Source: an uncultured Eubacteriales bacterium
GTDB taxonomy: Bacteria > Bacillota > Clostridia > Oscillospirales > Acutalibacteraceae
Length of the DNA: 64,000 bases
Assembly: GCA_934456435.1 (NCBI GenBank)
Contig: CAKSHH010000002.1
Location: forward strand, 62,001-126,000
Direction of reading: 5' to 3'
Shown: positions 6,216 through 15,080 of the stretch, piece by piece
How the letters are laid out: every line of letters starts with the position of its first letter
How positions within the stretch are numbered: the stretch's first letter is position 1
Program-made: the position numbers and the translations under genes
Notes under the pieces: model-generated
Database searches by the model: none
Seen by the model: only the letters and a program-made list of their open reading frames with translations
What the model was told of the DNA's origin: nothing

Positions 6216-9200
6216 TTTTGTACCTCCTCAATTCTGAAAGCAAAGGAATAACTGCCTCGGTGCATCTTGTAAGGTTCGTGCAGGCACGCGCTTCCCGGCA
6301 TATCTCCGCCGACTCCGCGCTGTCTGTCGTCGATGCAGAGCGTGTAGTATTCATCGGGTGTCAGTTCGTAATCGTGCATTGCTTTTTCAAGCTTTTCCTG
6401 CGAGTATTGATGAACGGAAAAGTCGAACGGATATCGAGAGCTTATTCTGAAGCCGTATCCGCTGTCGTCCGTCATTTCAAGGGAACGGACATCGGTTCTG
6501 TTTCCGTTCTCCTGCGGTCTCATATAGTGGTGGCAAAGCTCGTCGGCTTTCTTCGAGAACTCGGCGATTCGCTGTCCCGTTTTTCTGTCGCAGTAAGCTT
6601 CTTCGGGACCTCTGCCGTACCATTTGACATTGCGGAAATCCTTGCTTATGCCGAGACGAACACCTGCACGCAGCATCGGCAGAATCGGACTTTCCATGCT
6701 CTGACCGATGTTTATGCTTCCGTCGGAGTTGACGATTATATCCGTCGCAACATTGCCGGCGAACGGAGCAAACCAATGAATATTGACAATGCATGAGCCG
6801 CTGAACGGGAAGATGCAAAAGCTTTTTACCGACACGGTTCGGCTTGTGATATCCCAAAGGTAAAGGGGGTTGAGCCTTTTGAACATCGGCGCAAAGTTGA
6901 AATAGCTTGTGTCGTTGTCGGTCAGGGGTCGGAAAAAGTTTGGCTTGAGGTAGAGCGAGTTGTCGAGAATGTTTCCTTTTCCGAAGTCGATGGAATAAAG
7001 CTTTTTGTCCTTTATTGTCACGGTGGTGTTTCCGCCGATTATGCGGTGCACGCCGTTTTTGGTGATTACCTTAACCATTCCCTCACGTTCGGGGTCGTCA
7101 CGTCTGATGTTGCTGAGCGTGAACTGGTCAAAGCTGATTTCATCGCCCGGCTTGTGCCACACGTCCGCTTTGTTGTAGACGAACGAAAGAGTGAGTATAT
7201 ATTCGCCGACTCCGAAATCCTCGGAGTACGGGATTTTAATTGTTTTGGAAGTCTGAGGAGCTATGCCGTCGAGCGGAATCTTTCCGTTCTCGACTTGCTT
7301 CCCGTCACGGGTGACGCTCCAGGCGAGCGAGCAGTAATCCAGCGGAACAAAGTAATTCTTGTTCTTTACCGTTACTGTTTTTCTTTCAACATTTATACTT
7401 TCGGCGCTGACGTTTGAATAGACCTTTTTGACCTCGTAATACGCAGGGTGAGGGGTTCGGTCGGCGGCAATTATTCCGTTGGCGCAGAAGTAGAAGCTTG
7501 ACCAGCCCTCGTTAAAATCTCCGCCGTAGAGCCACTTTCCGTCCCTGTAAATCGCCTGGTCAACAAAGTCCCATATAAAGCCGCCGGTCATGTGGTCATA
7601 TTTTTCAAAGTCATCGACATATTCCTTGAAGTTGCCGAGACTGTTTTCCATACAATGTGCGTATTCGCAGTAAATTACGGGGTGGTCGGCGAAAGCCTCC
7701 TTTGGAACGTCCTTGTTGTCCGCCGCAAGGGCGTTGGCAATGTTGTCGAACAGAGTCGCGGTTATCGCCTCCTGCTTGACAAGCTTTTCAACAACGTTTT
7801 CCATCGGATACATACGGCTGATGAAATCCGATTTGGTGAGGTCAAAGTCGCCCTCGTAATGAATCGGATAAAGGTCACAGAGCCGTAGGATTGCCTTTTT
7901 CATCTCGGCAAAGTTTGTGCCGTCGCCTGCTTCGTTGCCGAGTGACCAGAAACATACGCACGCATGACTTCTGTCGCGCAGAACCATTCTTTCGGCGCGG
8001 TCAATGACGGCTGATGTCCACAGCGGATTATCGCCCGGAACGTTTTTCCTGCGAACACCGTGGCTTTCAACGTCACATTCGTCCATCACATAGAATCCGA
8101 GCTCGTCGCAAAGCTCATAGAAAAACGGGTCGTCGGGGTAGTGACTGGTTCTGATGGCATTGATGTTTGCCTGCTTCATCAGGTAAAGATCCTGATAATA
8201 CCTTTCGCGCGGAACTGCCCAGCCGTGTTCGGGGTCGTAGTCGTGGCGGTTTACCCCCTTGATGATAACCTTTTGCCCGTTCACATAATAGACGTTTCCC
8301 TTTATTTCAACACGTTTAAATCCGATTCGTATCTCTTTTTTTACAACGCAGCGGCTGCCGTCATAAAGGCTGACGGTGAGCGTGTAAAGTTCGGGAGTTT
8401 CGGCGCTCCATCTGCGGCAATCGGGCACGGTGTGGCTGAAGTGAAGCTCTTTGCCCACCTTGCCCTTGTAGATTTCTTTTTTATCAAGACTGACCTTGCA
8501 GGTTACTTCCTTTTCTGAGCTGAGCTTCAGCGTCAGGTCAAGCAGACCGTCCTTGTATTCGTCGTCAAGGCTTGTGCGCGCATAAATGTCCTCGACGGTT
8601 GTTTCGGGCTCGGCAACGAGGTAAACCTCGCGGTAGATGCCGGAGAACTGCCACATATCCTGATTCTCAAGATAAGTAGCGTCGCTGAAACGCATGACCT
8701 TTGCCGCAAGGATGTTTTCCCCGTCGGTAAGCTTGTCGGTTATATCAAACTCTGCCGGGGTCATCGAACCCTGGGAATAGCCGACGTATTCGCCGTTTAC
8801 ATAGACATAAAGAGCCGATTTTGCCGCGCCGAAGTGAAGAATAACACGTCTGCCGTCAAAGCTTTCGGGCAGGGTGAAGCTGCGGCGGTAAAAGCCGATT
8901 TCATTGCGTTCGTGGCTGACTGTCGGTATTTTTGACTTGGCGGTTGAAACCTGCGGCGGCATGGACGAGCAGAGGTATATCGGCTTGCCGTAGCCCTGCA
9001 TCTGCCAAACGGACGGTACGGTTATGTCGTCCCAGCCGTTGTCGTTAAAATCACGGCTGAAGAAATTGTCGGGCTGACCGTCAATTCCCATCTGCCAGCG
9101 GAATTTCCATGTTCCGTTGAGGGACAGTTTGTATTTCGATTCGCCGTACACAACCTTTTCGCGAGCCGAGTAGGGCAGGGCAAGATTGTGCGCGTCGAGC

Positions 9201-9253
9201 TTGTTTTCGCCGAAGAACAGGGGGTTCTCCCATTTGTGAAGCGGTTTTTTCAA
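6212..9253 (-). CDS. Beta-galactosidase, glycoside hydrolase family 2 (LacZ type)
   Basis: This 1013-residue enzyme has the full LacZ-type layout: N-terminal sugar-binding domain, immunoglobulin-like domain, TIM barrel and C-terminal beta-galactosidase small-chain domain. The acid/base Glu is in CFWSLGNEAGDG (near residue 439) and the nucleophile Glu in PVIYCEYAHCMENS (near 526). NRHDYDPEHGWAVPRERYYQD and TSHYPDDPFFYELCDELGFYVMDE are classic GH2 stretches. The first codon is TTG, with an AAAGGGAG site about 9 nt upstream. There is no signal peptide, so the enzyme is cytoplasmic and hydrolyses imported beta-galactosides. It heads the minus operon from its own promoter at 9284-9312. Confidence 0.95.
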   Translation of the reverse strand: MKKPLHKWENPLFFGENKLDAHNLALPYSAREKVVYGESKYKLSLNGTWKFRWQMGIDGQPDNFFSRDFNDNGWDDITVPSVWQMQGYGKPIYLCSSMPPQVSTAKSKIPTVSHERNEIGFYRRSFTLPESFDGRRVILHFGAAKSALYVYVNGEYVGYSQGSMTPAEFDITDKLTDGENILAAKVMRFSDATYLENQDMWQFSGIYREVYLVAEPETTVEDIYARTSLDDEYKDGLLDLTLKLSSEKEVTCKVSLDKKEIYKGKVGKELHFSHTVPDCRRWSAETPELYTLTVSLYDGSRCVVKKEIRIGFKRVEIKGNVYYVNGQKVIIKGVNRHDYDPEHGWAVPRERYYQDLYLMKQANINAIRTSHYPDDPFFYELCDELGFYVMDECDVESHGVRRKNVPGDNPLWTSAVIDRAERMVLRDRSHACVCFWSLGNEAGDGTNFAEMKKAILRLCDLYPIHYEGDFDLTKSDFISRMYPMENVVEKLVKQEAITATLFDNIANALAADNKDVPKEAFADHPVIYCEYAHCMENSLGNFKEYVDDFEKYDHMTGGFIWDFVDQAIYRDGKWLYGGDFNEGWSSFYFCANGIIAADRTPHPAYYEVKKVYSNVSAESINVERKTVTVKNKNYFVPLDYCSLAWSVTRDGKQVENGKIPLDGIAPQTSKTIKIPYSEDFGVGEYILTLSFVYNKADVWHKPGDEISFDQFTLSNIRRDDPEREGMVKVITKNGVHRIIGGNTTVTIKDKKLYSIDFGKGNILDNSLYLKPNFFRPLTDNDTSYFNFAPMFKRLNPLYLWDITSRTVSVKSFCIFPFSGSCIVNIHWFAPFAGNVATDIIVNSDGSINIGQSMESPILPMLRAGVRLGISKDFRNVKWYGRGPEEAYCDRKTGQRIAEFSKKADELCHHYMRPQENGNRTDVRSLEMTDDSGYGFRISSRYPFDFSVHQYSQEKLEKAMHDYELTPDEYYTLCIDDRQRGVGGDMPGSACLHEPYKMHRGSYSFAFRIEEVQK

Positions 9254-9283
9254 AAAATCAACTCCCTTTATGTTTTCATATCA

Positions 9284-9312
9284 ATTATATCTGTACGGCG
9301 GCGACAAGTCAA
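9284..9312 (-). promoter_or_regulatory. Promoter of the beta-galactosidase operon
   Basis: On the minus strand, TTGACT (9307-9312) and TATAAT (9284-9289) are spaced by 17 bp, about 30 bp before the TTG start. Confidence 0.8.
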
Positions 9313-9412
9313 ATGATATCGGGTTATTTTTTCCCGATTTGACAGAAAAATGCTAATGTTACGGAAAATAAAAATATTTTTCACGGCAAAGTGATTTTTT
9401 CGGTGATTTATG

Positions 9413-9441
9413 TTGTAAAAAAACGTCGAAAGTATTATAAT
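9413..9441 (+). promoter_or_regulatory. Promoter of the DUF1846 gene
   Basis: TTGTAA (9413-9418) and TATAAT (9436-9441) are spaced by 17 bp. Predicted transcription starts near 9448, which rules out an in-frame TTG at 9450 as a usable start codon. Confidence 0.75.
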
Positions 9442-9476
9442 AAAACGAATTGTGCATTTTTTATAGTGGGGTGTTG

Positions 9477-10964
9477 ATGTTGAAAAAAATAGGATTTGAC
9501 AATGATAAATATGTCAAGATGCAGTCCGAGCATATCAGAGAGAGGATAAACCAGTTCGGCGGCAAGCTGTATCTTGAGTTCGGCGGTAAGCTCTTTGACG
9601 ATTACCATGCGTCGAGGGTTCTTCCGGGCTTTGCTCCCGACAGCAAGGTCAAGATGCTGATGAAGCTGAAGGATCAGGCGGAGATCGTTATTGTAGTCAA
9701 TGCGGCGGACATTGAGAAGAACAAGATAAGAGGAGACCTCGGAATAACCTATGACCTCGATGTTCTCAGGCTTATTGACGCTTTCAGGGGTATAGGTCTT
9801 CTTGTCGGCAGCGTTGTTATGACGCGTTACAACGACCAGCCTGCGGCAGACACCTTCTGTAAGAGACTTAAAAACCTCGGCATCAAGGTTTATCACCATT
9901 TTTCAATTGCAGGCTATCCGTCCGATGTTGACAGAATAGTCAGCGACGAGGGCTTCGGAAAGAACGAGTATATCGAGACCTCTCGCTCGCTCGTCGTTAT
10001 TACGGCGCCCGGCCCCGGAAGCGGAAAAATGGCAACCTGTCTTTCCCAGCTTTACCACGAGCATAAAAGGGGAATCAGCGCAGGCTATGCCAAGTTTGAA
10101 ACATTCCCGATTTGGAATCTTCCGCTCAACCACCCCGTAAATCTTGCTTATGAGGCGGCAACCGCCGACCTTAACGATGTAAATATGATTGACCCGTTCC
10201 ACCTGGAAGCCTACGGTGAAAAGACGGTCAACTACAACCGTGACGTTGAAATCTTCCCCGTACTTGCCGCAACCTTTAACCAGATTTACGGCGAGTGTCC
10301 GTACAAATCTCCCACCGATATGGGCGTTAATATGGCAGGTAACTGTATTATTGACGACGAGGTTTGCTGTGAGGCTTCGCGCCAGGAAATAATCAGACGC
10401 TTCTATGCCGAAAGATGTGCCGTAAGAAAGGGACTCGGCAACCCGGAGAGCGTCGACAAAATCCGTCTTATAATGAAAAAGTCGGATATTTCGCTTGACG
10501 AGCGTCCGGTAATCGCCGCGGCAAACAAAAGAGCGGAGGAAACGGGCGAACCCGTTGTTGCAATAGAGACAGGCGAAAACACCCTTGTTACGGGCAAAAC
10601 CTCCCTGCTGATGGGAGCGAGTGCGGCGGCAATGCTCAATGCGCTTAAGCAGCTTGCGGGAATAAACGATGAGATCCACCTGCTTTCACCGGCGGTTATT
10701 GAGCCGGTTCAGGAGCTCAAGGTGAAGTATATGGGTAACCACAATCCGCGTCTTCATGTTGACGAGGTTCTGATCGCACTTTCTGTTTCGGCGGCGACAA
10801 ATCCGCTTGCAAACCTTGCTCTTCAGCAGATACCGAAGCTCCGCGGAATGGAGGCTCACGCGACCGTTATCCTCAAAAATCAGGACGAAGCGGTGTTCAA
10901 AAAGTTCGGCATCAACATCACTTGTGAGCCGCAGTACCAGACCAAGAAGCTTTACCACAAGTAA
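9477..10964 (+). CDS. DUF1846 domain-containing protein
   Basis: A cytoplasmic protein of about 495 residues covering the whole DUF1846 family, widespread in Firmicutes and of unsettled function. The start KKIGFDNDKYVKMQSEHI and the following FGGKLYLEFGGKLFDDYHA are family hallmarks. A glycine-rich loop (TAPGPGSGKMATCLSQ, near residue 180) resembles a P-loop. The later MGVNMAGNCIIDDEVCCEASRQEIIRR is also typical. The ATG at 9477 was chosen; GTG at 9471 or TTG at 9480 are close alternatives. The S51 peptidase gene follows after 12 bp in the same operon. A nucleotide-dependent reaction is a guess from the loop only. Confidence 0.88.
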   Translation: MLKKIGFDNDKYVKMQSEHIRERINQFGGKLYLEFGGKLFDDYHASRVLPGFAPDSKVKMLMKLKDQAEIVIVVNAADIEKNKIRGDLGITYDLDVLRLIDAFRGIGLLVGSVVMTRYNDQPAADTFCKRLKNLGIKVYHHFSIAGYPSDVDRIVSDEGFGKNEYIETSRSLVVITAPGPGSGKMATCLSQLYHEHKRGISAGYAKFETFPIWNLPLNHPVNLAYEAATADLNDVNMIDPFHLEAYGEKTVNYNRDVEIFPVLAATFNQIYGECPYKSPTDMGVNMAGNCIIDDEVCCEASRQEIIRRFYAERCAVRKGLGNPESVDKIRLIMKKSDISLDERPVIAAANKRAEETGEPVVAIETGENTLVTGKTSLLMGASAAAMLNALKQLAGINDEIHLLSPAVIEPVQELKVKYMGNHNPRLHVDEVLIALSVSAATNPLANLALQQIPKLRGMEAHATVILKNQDEAVFKKFGINITCEPQYQTKKLYHK

Positions 10965-10976
10965 GGAGAAAGAGCT

Positions 10977-11669
10977 ATGGGAAAAATTGTTGCGATCGGC
11001 GGCGGACGTTATGACGACGGCGAGATCATAAATATTTTTGAATACATTGTTTCACTTGCAGGCAAAAAGAATCCAAAGGTGCTTTTCGTTCCGACTGCGG
11101 GATACGATGACATAAACGGCGACGAGCACATACAGTACGGTTTTGAAAAGTTCGGCTGTCAATATGACATACTTTATCTCACCGACGAGAAGAGAACGGT
11201 TGACGACATCCGTTCGGCGATGCTTGACGCTGACATAATCTATGTCGGCGGCGGCAATGTTGAGTTTATGATGGACACATGGAAAAAGACCGGTGCGGAC
11301 AAGGCTCTCGTGGAAGCGTATAACAGCGGAAAGGTTATGTCCGGTTACAGCGCAGGAGCGGTCTGCTGGTTCAACACGGGATATGATGACTGCGGACCCG
11401 ACCATAGCTTCATTTTCTGCGACTGTCTCGGAATCCTGCCGTATTGTGCCTGCCCTCATTACGAGTCCGGTAACTGGCAGACCTTCAAAAAGGCAATAAA
11501 ATCACGTCCCGAAAAGGGCGTTGCGATTGAAAACGGAGCCGCGCTGATTTATGTTGACGGCAAATACAGCACCATCAGGGGCAACGACGGCGGCGATGTG
11601 TGGATTATAGATAAAAATGATGAACATAATGTGAGCGAAAATAGTGATTATCTGAACAAAATCGGCTGA
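10977..11669 (+). CDS. Peptidase S51 (dipeptidase E-like)
   Basis: A 230-residue cytoplasmic protein of the S51 serine peptidase family, related to peptidase E and cyanophycinase. The nucleophile is the Ser in MSGYSAGAVCWF (near residue 123), in the Gly-x-Ser-Ala-Gly elbow. The upstream IIYVGGGNVEFMMDTWKKTG is the family's conserved oxyanion-side stretch, and CPHYESGNW likely supplies the His. Members cleave Asp-X dipeptides or related substrates. The ATG at 10977 has a good AAGGAGA site, 12 bp after the DUF1846 stop, so the two are co-transcribed. The substrate here is not known. Confidence 0.85.
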   Translation: MGKIVAIGGGRYDDGEIINIFEYIVSLAGKKNPKVLFVPTAGYDDINGDEHIQYGFEKFGCQYDILYLTDEKRTVDDIRSAMLDADIIYVGGGNVEFMMDTWKKTGADKALVEAYNSGKVMSGYSAGAVCWFNTGYDDCGPDHSFIFCDCLGILPYCACPHYESGNWQTFKKAIKSRPEKGVAIENGAALIYVDGKYSTIRGNDGGDVWIIDKNDEHNVSENSDYLNKIG

Positions 11670-11676
11670 CCGTCAG

Positions 11677-11705
11677 TTGACTTTACGGTTAGTTTGTGCT
11701 AATAT
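11677..11705 (+). promoter_or_regulatory. Promoter of secreted phosphoesterase 1
   Basis: TTGACT (11677-11682) and TAATAT (11700-11705) are spaced by 17 bp, 34 bp before the start codon. Confidence 0.75.
11687..11703. promoter_or_regulatory. Candidate metal-repressor site in a phosphoesterase promoter
   Basis: GGTTAG-N6-CTAAT resembles the feo operators and lies between the -35 and -10 boxes of the phosphoesterase promoter. One arm base differs from the feo sites. This is a suggestion from pattern only. Confidence 0.35.
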
Positions 11706-11738
11706 ATACTCGCAAAAAATTTATGGAGGTACAATCCG

Positions 11739-12947
11739 ATGAAAAAAGTTTTATCAATCGTTTTGGCTGTCGTTATGATTCTTTCGTGCGTCGTTTTTGC
11801 TTCGGCGAAGAATAACGATGAGCTTCAGTTTGGCGCGGACGGAAAGTTTAAGATCCTTGTCCTTGCCGATATTCAGTCAGGCTTCCCTGTCGGCGAAGCT
11901 CTCAAGGCTTACATAACAGAAGCTATTGATGCTTCAAATCCGAACCTTATCGTTTTCCTCGGCGACAACATTATGAGCCCTGAGGACGGCACGGTAGAAA
12001 GCTACTGGAAAGGCTACGACGAAGTGTTCCCGATTCTTGAGTCAAAGGGTGTTCCGTTTACATTCGTGTTCGGCAACCATGACGACGAGTCGGCACCGAC
12101 AGTAACAAAGGAAGAGATGCTCAAGAAGTATCAGTCATACGAAGGCTGTCTTGCTTATGATGCAGATCCCGCTCTCCACGGCTGTGCAACACACAACCTG
12201 CCGATTCTTTCAAGTGACGGCAAGAAGGTTGCTTACAACCTTTGGATGTTCGACAGCGGCGACTATGTTTACAATGAGGACGGTTCAAGAAGAGGCTACG
12301 ACTGTGTCCGCAAGGATCAGATCGAGTGGTACAAGTCTGTAAGCGAAAAGCTCCAGGCCGCAAACGGCGGTGAGGTTGTTCCGTCACTTGCATTTGAGCA
12401 CATTATTCCGCAGGAGCCGACTCAGAAGGTTATGTTCTCACTTCCGTTCCAGCTCGGCAGCATTACCAAGAACTTCACGGACGGCACATCCGCAACATAT
12501 CTTCCGAACTATTTTGCATTCAACGGAATCCTCTCTGAGGCTCCGTGTCCGTCACCCGACAACGACGGTCAGTGGGATGCATTCGTTGAGCGCGGAGATG
12601 TAAAGGCTTGCTTCTTCGGTCATGACCATGTCAATAACTTCAGCGTCAATGTTGACGGTGTTGACGCAGTCAGCGTACCGGGCACAACATTCAAGTCATA
12701 CAGCAGTATTACGGATCAGGGCTCTATGGTTATCACTCTTGATGAAAGCGACCTTTCAACATACAGCACAGAGATTCTTTACACGAGCGACCTCGCTGTA
12801 AAGGATGGCTCCAACATTCCGAATCAGGAGCATTCGCAGACTGTTGTTAATTATAAGTTCAGGACATTTGCACGTTTCCTTGCTCATGGTATTCTTACCG
12901 TACTCAGAGGAATTTACGCTCAGATTCCCGTTCTTCTCGGCAAATAA
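11739..12947 (+). CDS. Secreted calcineurin-like metallophosphoesterase 1
   Basis: This 402-residue protein has a signal peptide (MKKVLSIVLAVVMILSCVVF, cut after ASA) and a calcineurin-like phosphoesterase fold. Metal-binding motifs are ILVLADIQ (in place of DxH), LIVFLGDN (GDN), FVFGNHDDE (GNHD), AFEHIIPQEP (His) and ACFFGHDHVNNF (GHDH). These place two metal ions for hydrolysis of a phosphoester outside the membrane. The C-terminal 25 residues are hydrophobic and could sit on the membrane. It has its own promoter and a strong terminator at 12962. A paralogue lies at 20328-21509. The natural substrate is unknown. Confidence 0.88.
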   Translation: MKKVLSIVLAVVMILSCVVFASAKNNDELQFGADGKFKILVLADIQSGFPVGEALKAYITEAIDASNPNLIVFLGDNIMSPEDGTVESYWKGYDEVFPILESKGVPFTFVFGNHDDESAPTVTKEEMLKKYQSYEGCLAYDADPALHGCATHNLPILSSDGKKVAYNLWMFDSGDYVYNEDGSRRGYDCVRKDQIEWYKSVSEKLQAANGGEVVPSLAFEHIIPQEPTQKVMFSLPFQLGSITKNFTDGTSATYLPNYFAFNGILSEAPCPSPDNDGQWDAFVERGDVKACFFGHDHVNNFSVNVDGVDAVSVPGTTFKSYSSITDQGSMVITLDESDLSTYSTEILYTSDLAVKDGSNIPNQEHSQTVVNYKFRTFARFLAHGILTVLRGIYAQIPVLLGK

Positions 12948-12961
12948 TCAGGTTAAATAGC

Positions 12962-12999
12962 AAAGACACCGATTGACGTTAATCAATCGGTGTCTTTTT
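12962..12999 (+). terminator. Terminator of secreted phosphoesterase 1
   Basis: A perfect 15-bp stem with a 6-nt loop is followed by five T residues. Confidence 0.9.
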
Positions 13000-13336
13000 G
13001 CATATTCAGGTTTGAGCCGTAAAAAGGGGGAACGGCCCGGTGTGTGCAGCACCGAACCGTTCAAGGGAAAGAGAAAATAAAAATGAAAATAGAGATAATT
13101 ATCTCCAACAACATAATATTATACCTGTTTCGCAGAATTGTTGAGAAAGTGTGAACAAACTGTAAACAAAACGTATTTTAAAAGAAAATTTTAGATTTTT
13201 TGGACGATTTTAATTCCGAAAAAGGAAAAACAAAGAAAAAATCTGTCGGATTCGGCGTTTAAATCACATTTTGCAAAGAAACATTTTTAACGGCGGAGAC
13301 TGCTGACCATAATTTATATATCGTGGCAATGTTCTC
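13000..13336. other. Long intergenic region with an imperfect hairpin and a 14-bp palindrome
   Basis: No convincing gene was seen here. It holds an imperfect hairpin (13030-13061, arms AACGG...CGGTG and CACCG...CCGTT) and the perfect palindrome GAGATAATTATCTC at 13092-13105. The inner AGATA-N2-TATCT of that palindrome matches the palindromes in front of the two 35-residue peptide genes near 38 kb. A 23-codon reading frame from 13083 has no ribosome binding site at a usable distance and is not called. The rest is AT-rich. Confidence 0.5.
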
Positions 13337-13365
13337 TTGACACTAAGGGCTTTTTCTGCGATAAT
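13337..13365 (+). promoter_or_regulatory. Promoter of the gltX-glnS operon
   Basis: TTGACA (13337-13342) and GATAAT (13360-13365) are spaced by 17 bp. Confidence 0.75.
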
Positions 13366-13406
13366 ATATAATGTATTTTTGTATATTATTCAAAGGGGCA
13401 ATTTAA

Positions 13407-15068
13407 ATGACAGACAACGAAAAACTTGCCGAGCTTTTGTTTCCCGATATAACAAAAACTCCGGAAGACTACGAAAAAATATATCCCGAAAGAGGACTCT
13501 CCGAGGGCGCGAGAGTTTCGCGATTCGCTCCCAGCCCGACAGGATTTCTTCACCTCGGCGGACTTTTTGCTGCGATGATATCCAAGCTCACCACACGCGC
13601 AACCGACGACGGTGTTTTCTTCCTGCGAATTGAGGACACCGACAAGAAGAGAGAAATTGAGGACGGCGTTTCCGCAATTATCAAGGGACTGGACGCGTTC
13701 GGTGTCACTCCCGACGAGGGTGTTATGGGCTTCGAGACAGAGAGCGGAGCTTACGGTCCGTATCAGCAGAGTAAACGTAAGGATGTTTACCAGGCGATTG
13801 CAAAGTCCCTTGTCAAGCAGGGTGTGGCTTACCCGTGTTTCTGCTCCGAGGACGAGCTCAACGAGATTCGCTCCGAGCAGGAAAAGGCAGGAACGGACAT
13901 TCAGGGCTATTTCGGTGAGTGGGCAAAGTGCCGCAGCCTGACCTTTGAACAGCAGAAAGAAAAAATTGAAGCAGGCTGTCCGTATACGCTTCGTTTGCGT
14001 TCACCCGGACAGGCTGATCACAGAATCAAGTTTGACGATATGATAAAGGGCAAGATAGAGATGCCCGAAAATATACAGGATGTCGTTCTCCTCAAAACAG
14101 ACGGGATCCCGACCTATCATTTTGCACACGCGGTTGACGACCACTTTATGAGAACAACGCACGTTGTCCGCGGCGACGAGTGGATTTCCTCCGTGCCGCT
14201 TCACATTCAGCTTTTCAAGGCGTGCGGCTTCAGAGTGCCGAAATACGCTCACATTTCCCCGATTATGAAAGAGGACAACGGCGGAAAGCGCAAGCTCTCA
14301 AAGCGTAAGGATCCGGAGGCGTCGGTTTCCTTCTATTCCGAGAGCGGCTACCCGAAAGAGAGCGTTATCGAATATCTTTTGACAATAGCCAACTCAAACT
14401 TCGAGGACTGGCGCAGAGCCAACAAGACTGCGCCGCAGAGCGAGTTCCCGTTCAACCTGAAAAAAATGAGTGCCAGCGGTGCTCTGTTTGACCTCAACAA
14501 GCTCAACGATGTCAGCAAAAATGTTATCTCTGTTATGACTGCCGACGAGGTTTACGACAAGGCGTCCGCATGGGCAAAGGAAAACGATGCCGAGCTTTAT
14601 GAGCTTCTCAGCCGCGACGAGACCTTTGCAAAGGGAATTTTCTCGATTGACAGAGGAACGGCAAAGCCGCGTAAGGACATAGCCAAGTGGGACGAGATAA
14701 AGGATTATATTTCTTACTTCTATGACGAGCTTTATGCGCCGGACTACACTCTTCCCGAAAACATCGGCAAGGATGACGCTGCCGCGATACTTGAAAAATA
14801 CATTGAAATATTTGACGCCGGGGACGACAAGGATACCTGGTTCGCGAAGATCAAGGATATGTGCGAGCCGCTCGGTTTCACCCCGAACGTCAAGGAATAC
14901 AAGAAAAACCCCGATTCATTCAAGGGTCATGTCGGAGATGTTTCGACCGTTATCAGAATTGCGATAACCTCGCGCCGCAACACTCCCGACCTTCATTCGA
15001 TCATTGCTCTTTTGGGCAGCGACAGAATAAAGGCAAGACTTGAGAATGCGTTGAAGGCTTATAAATAA
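13407..15068 (+). CDS. gltX: Glutamate--tRNA ligase
   Basis: This 553-residue class I aminoacyl-tRNA synthetase attaches glutamate to tRNA-Glu. The ATP-binding HIGH-type motif is in RFAPSPTGFLHLGG (near residue 45-50) and the KMSKS-type loop is KLSKRKD (near 298). A 30-residue N-terminal extension precedes the catalytic domain, and the protein is longer than the ~480 residues common in bacteria. AHAVDDHFMRTTHVVRGDEWISS and CFCSEDEL are typical family stretches. Start ATG has an AAAGGGG site. glnS follows after 12 bp. The insertion of a GlnRS gene directly downstream suggests this GluRS need not charge tRNA-Gln, which is an inference. Confidence 0.92.
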   Translation: MTDNEKLAELLFPDITKTPEDYEKIYPERGLSEGARVSRFAPSPTGFLHLGGLFAAMISKLTTRATDDGVFFLRIEDTDKKREIEDGVSAIIKGLDAFGVTPDEGVMGFETESGAYGPYQQSKRKDVYQAIAKSLVKQGVAYPCFCSEDELNEIRSEQEKAGTDIQGYFGEWAKCRSLTFEQQKEKIEAGCPYTLRLRSPGQADHRIKFDDMIKGKIEMPENIQDVVLLKTDGIPTYHFAHAVDDHFMRTTHVVRGDEWISSVPLHIQLFKACGFRVPKYAHISPIMKEDNGGKRKLSKRKDPEASVSFYSESGYPKESVIEYLLTIANSNFEDWRRANKTAPQSEFPFNLKKMSASGALFDLNKLNDVSKNVISVMTADEVYDKASAWAKENDAELYELLSRDETFAKGIFSIDRGTAKPRKDIAKWDEIKDYISYFYDELYAPDYTLPENIGKDDAAAILEKYIEIFDAGDDKDTWFAKIKDMCEPLGFTPNVKEYKKNPDSFKGHVGDVSTVIRIAITSRRNTPDLHSIIALLGSDRIKARLENALKAYK

Positions 15069-15080
15069 TCGGAGGACACT

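Noticed and set aside
6113..6796. Long plus-strand frame opposite the 3' end of the beta-galactosidase gene
   Set aside because: No ribosome binding site and no recognisable protein; the minus-strand GH2 gene has full motifs. It is an antisense shadow.
9903..10679. Long minus-strand frame opposite the DUF1846 gene
   Set aside because: It lies wholly inside a well-supported plus-strand gene and has no promoter or ribosome binding site.
13083..13154. 23-codon frame MKIEIIISNN... near the 14-bp palindrome
   Set aside because: The nearest AAGGGA is too far upstream and the frame has no paralogue, so it is not called despite the palindrome resembling those near 38 kb.
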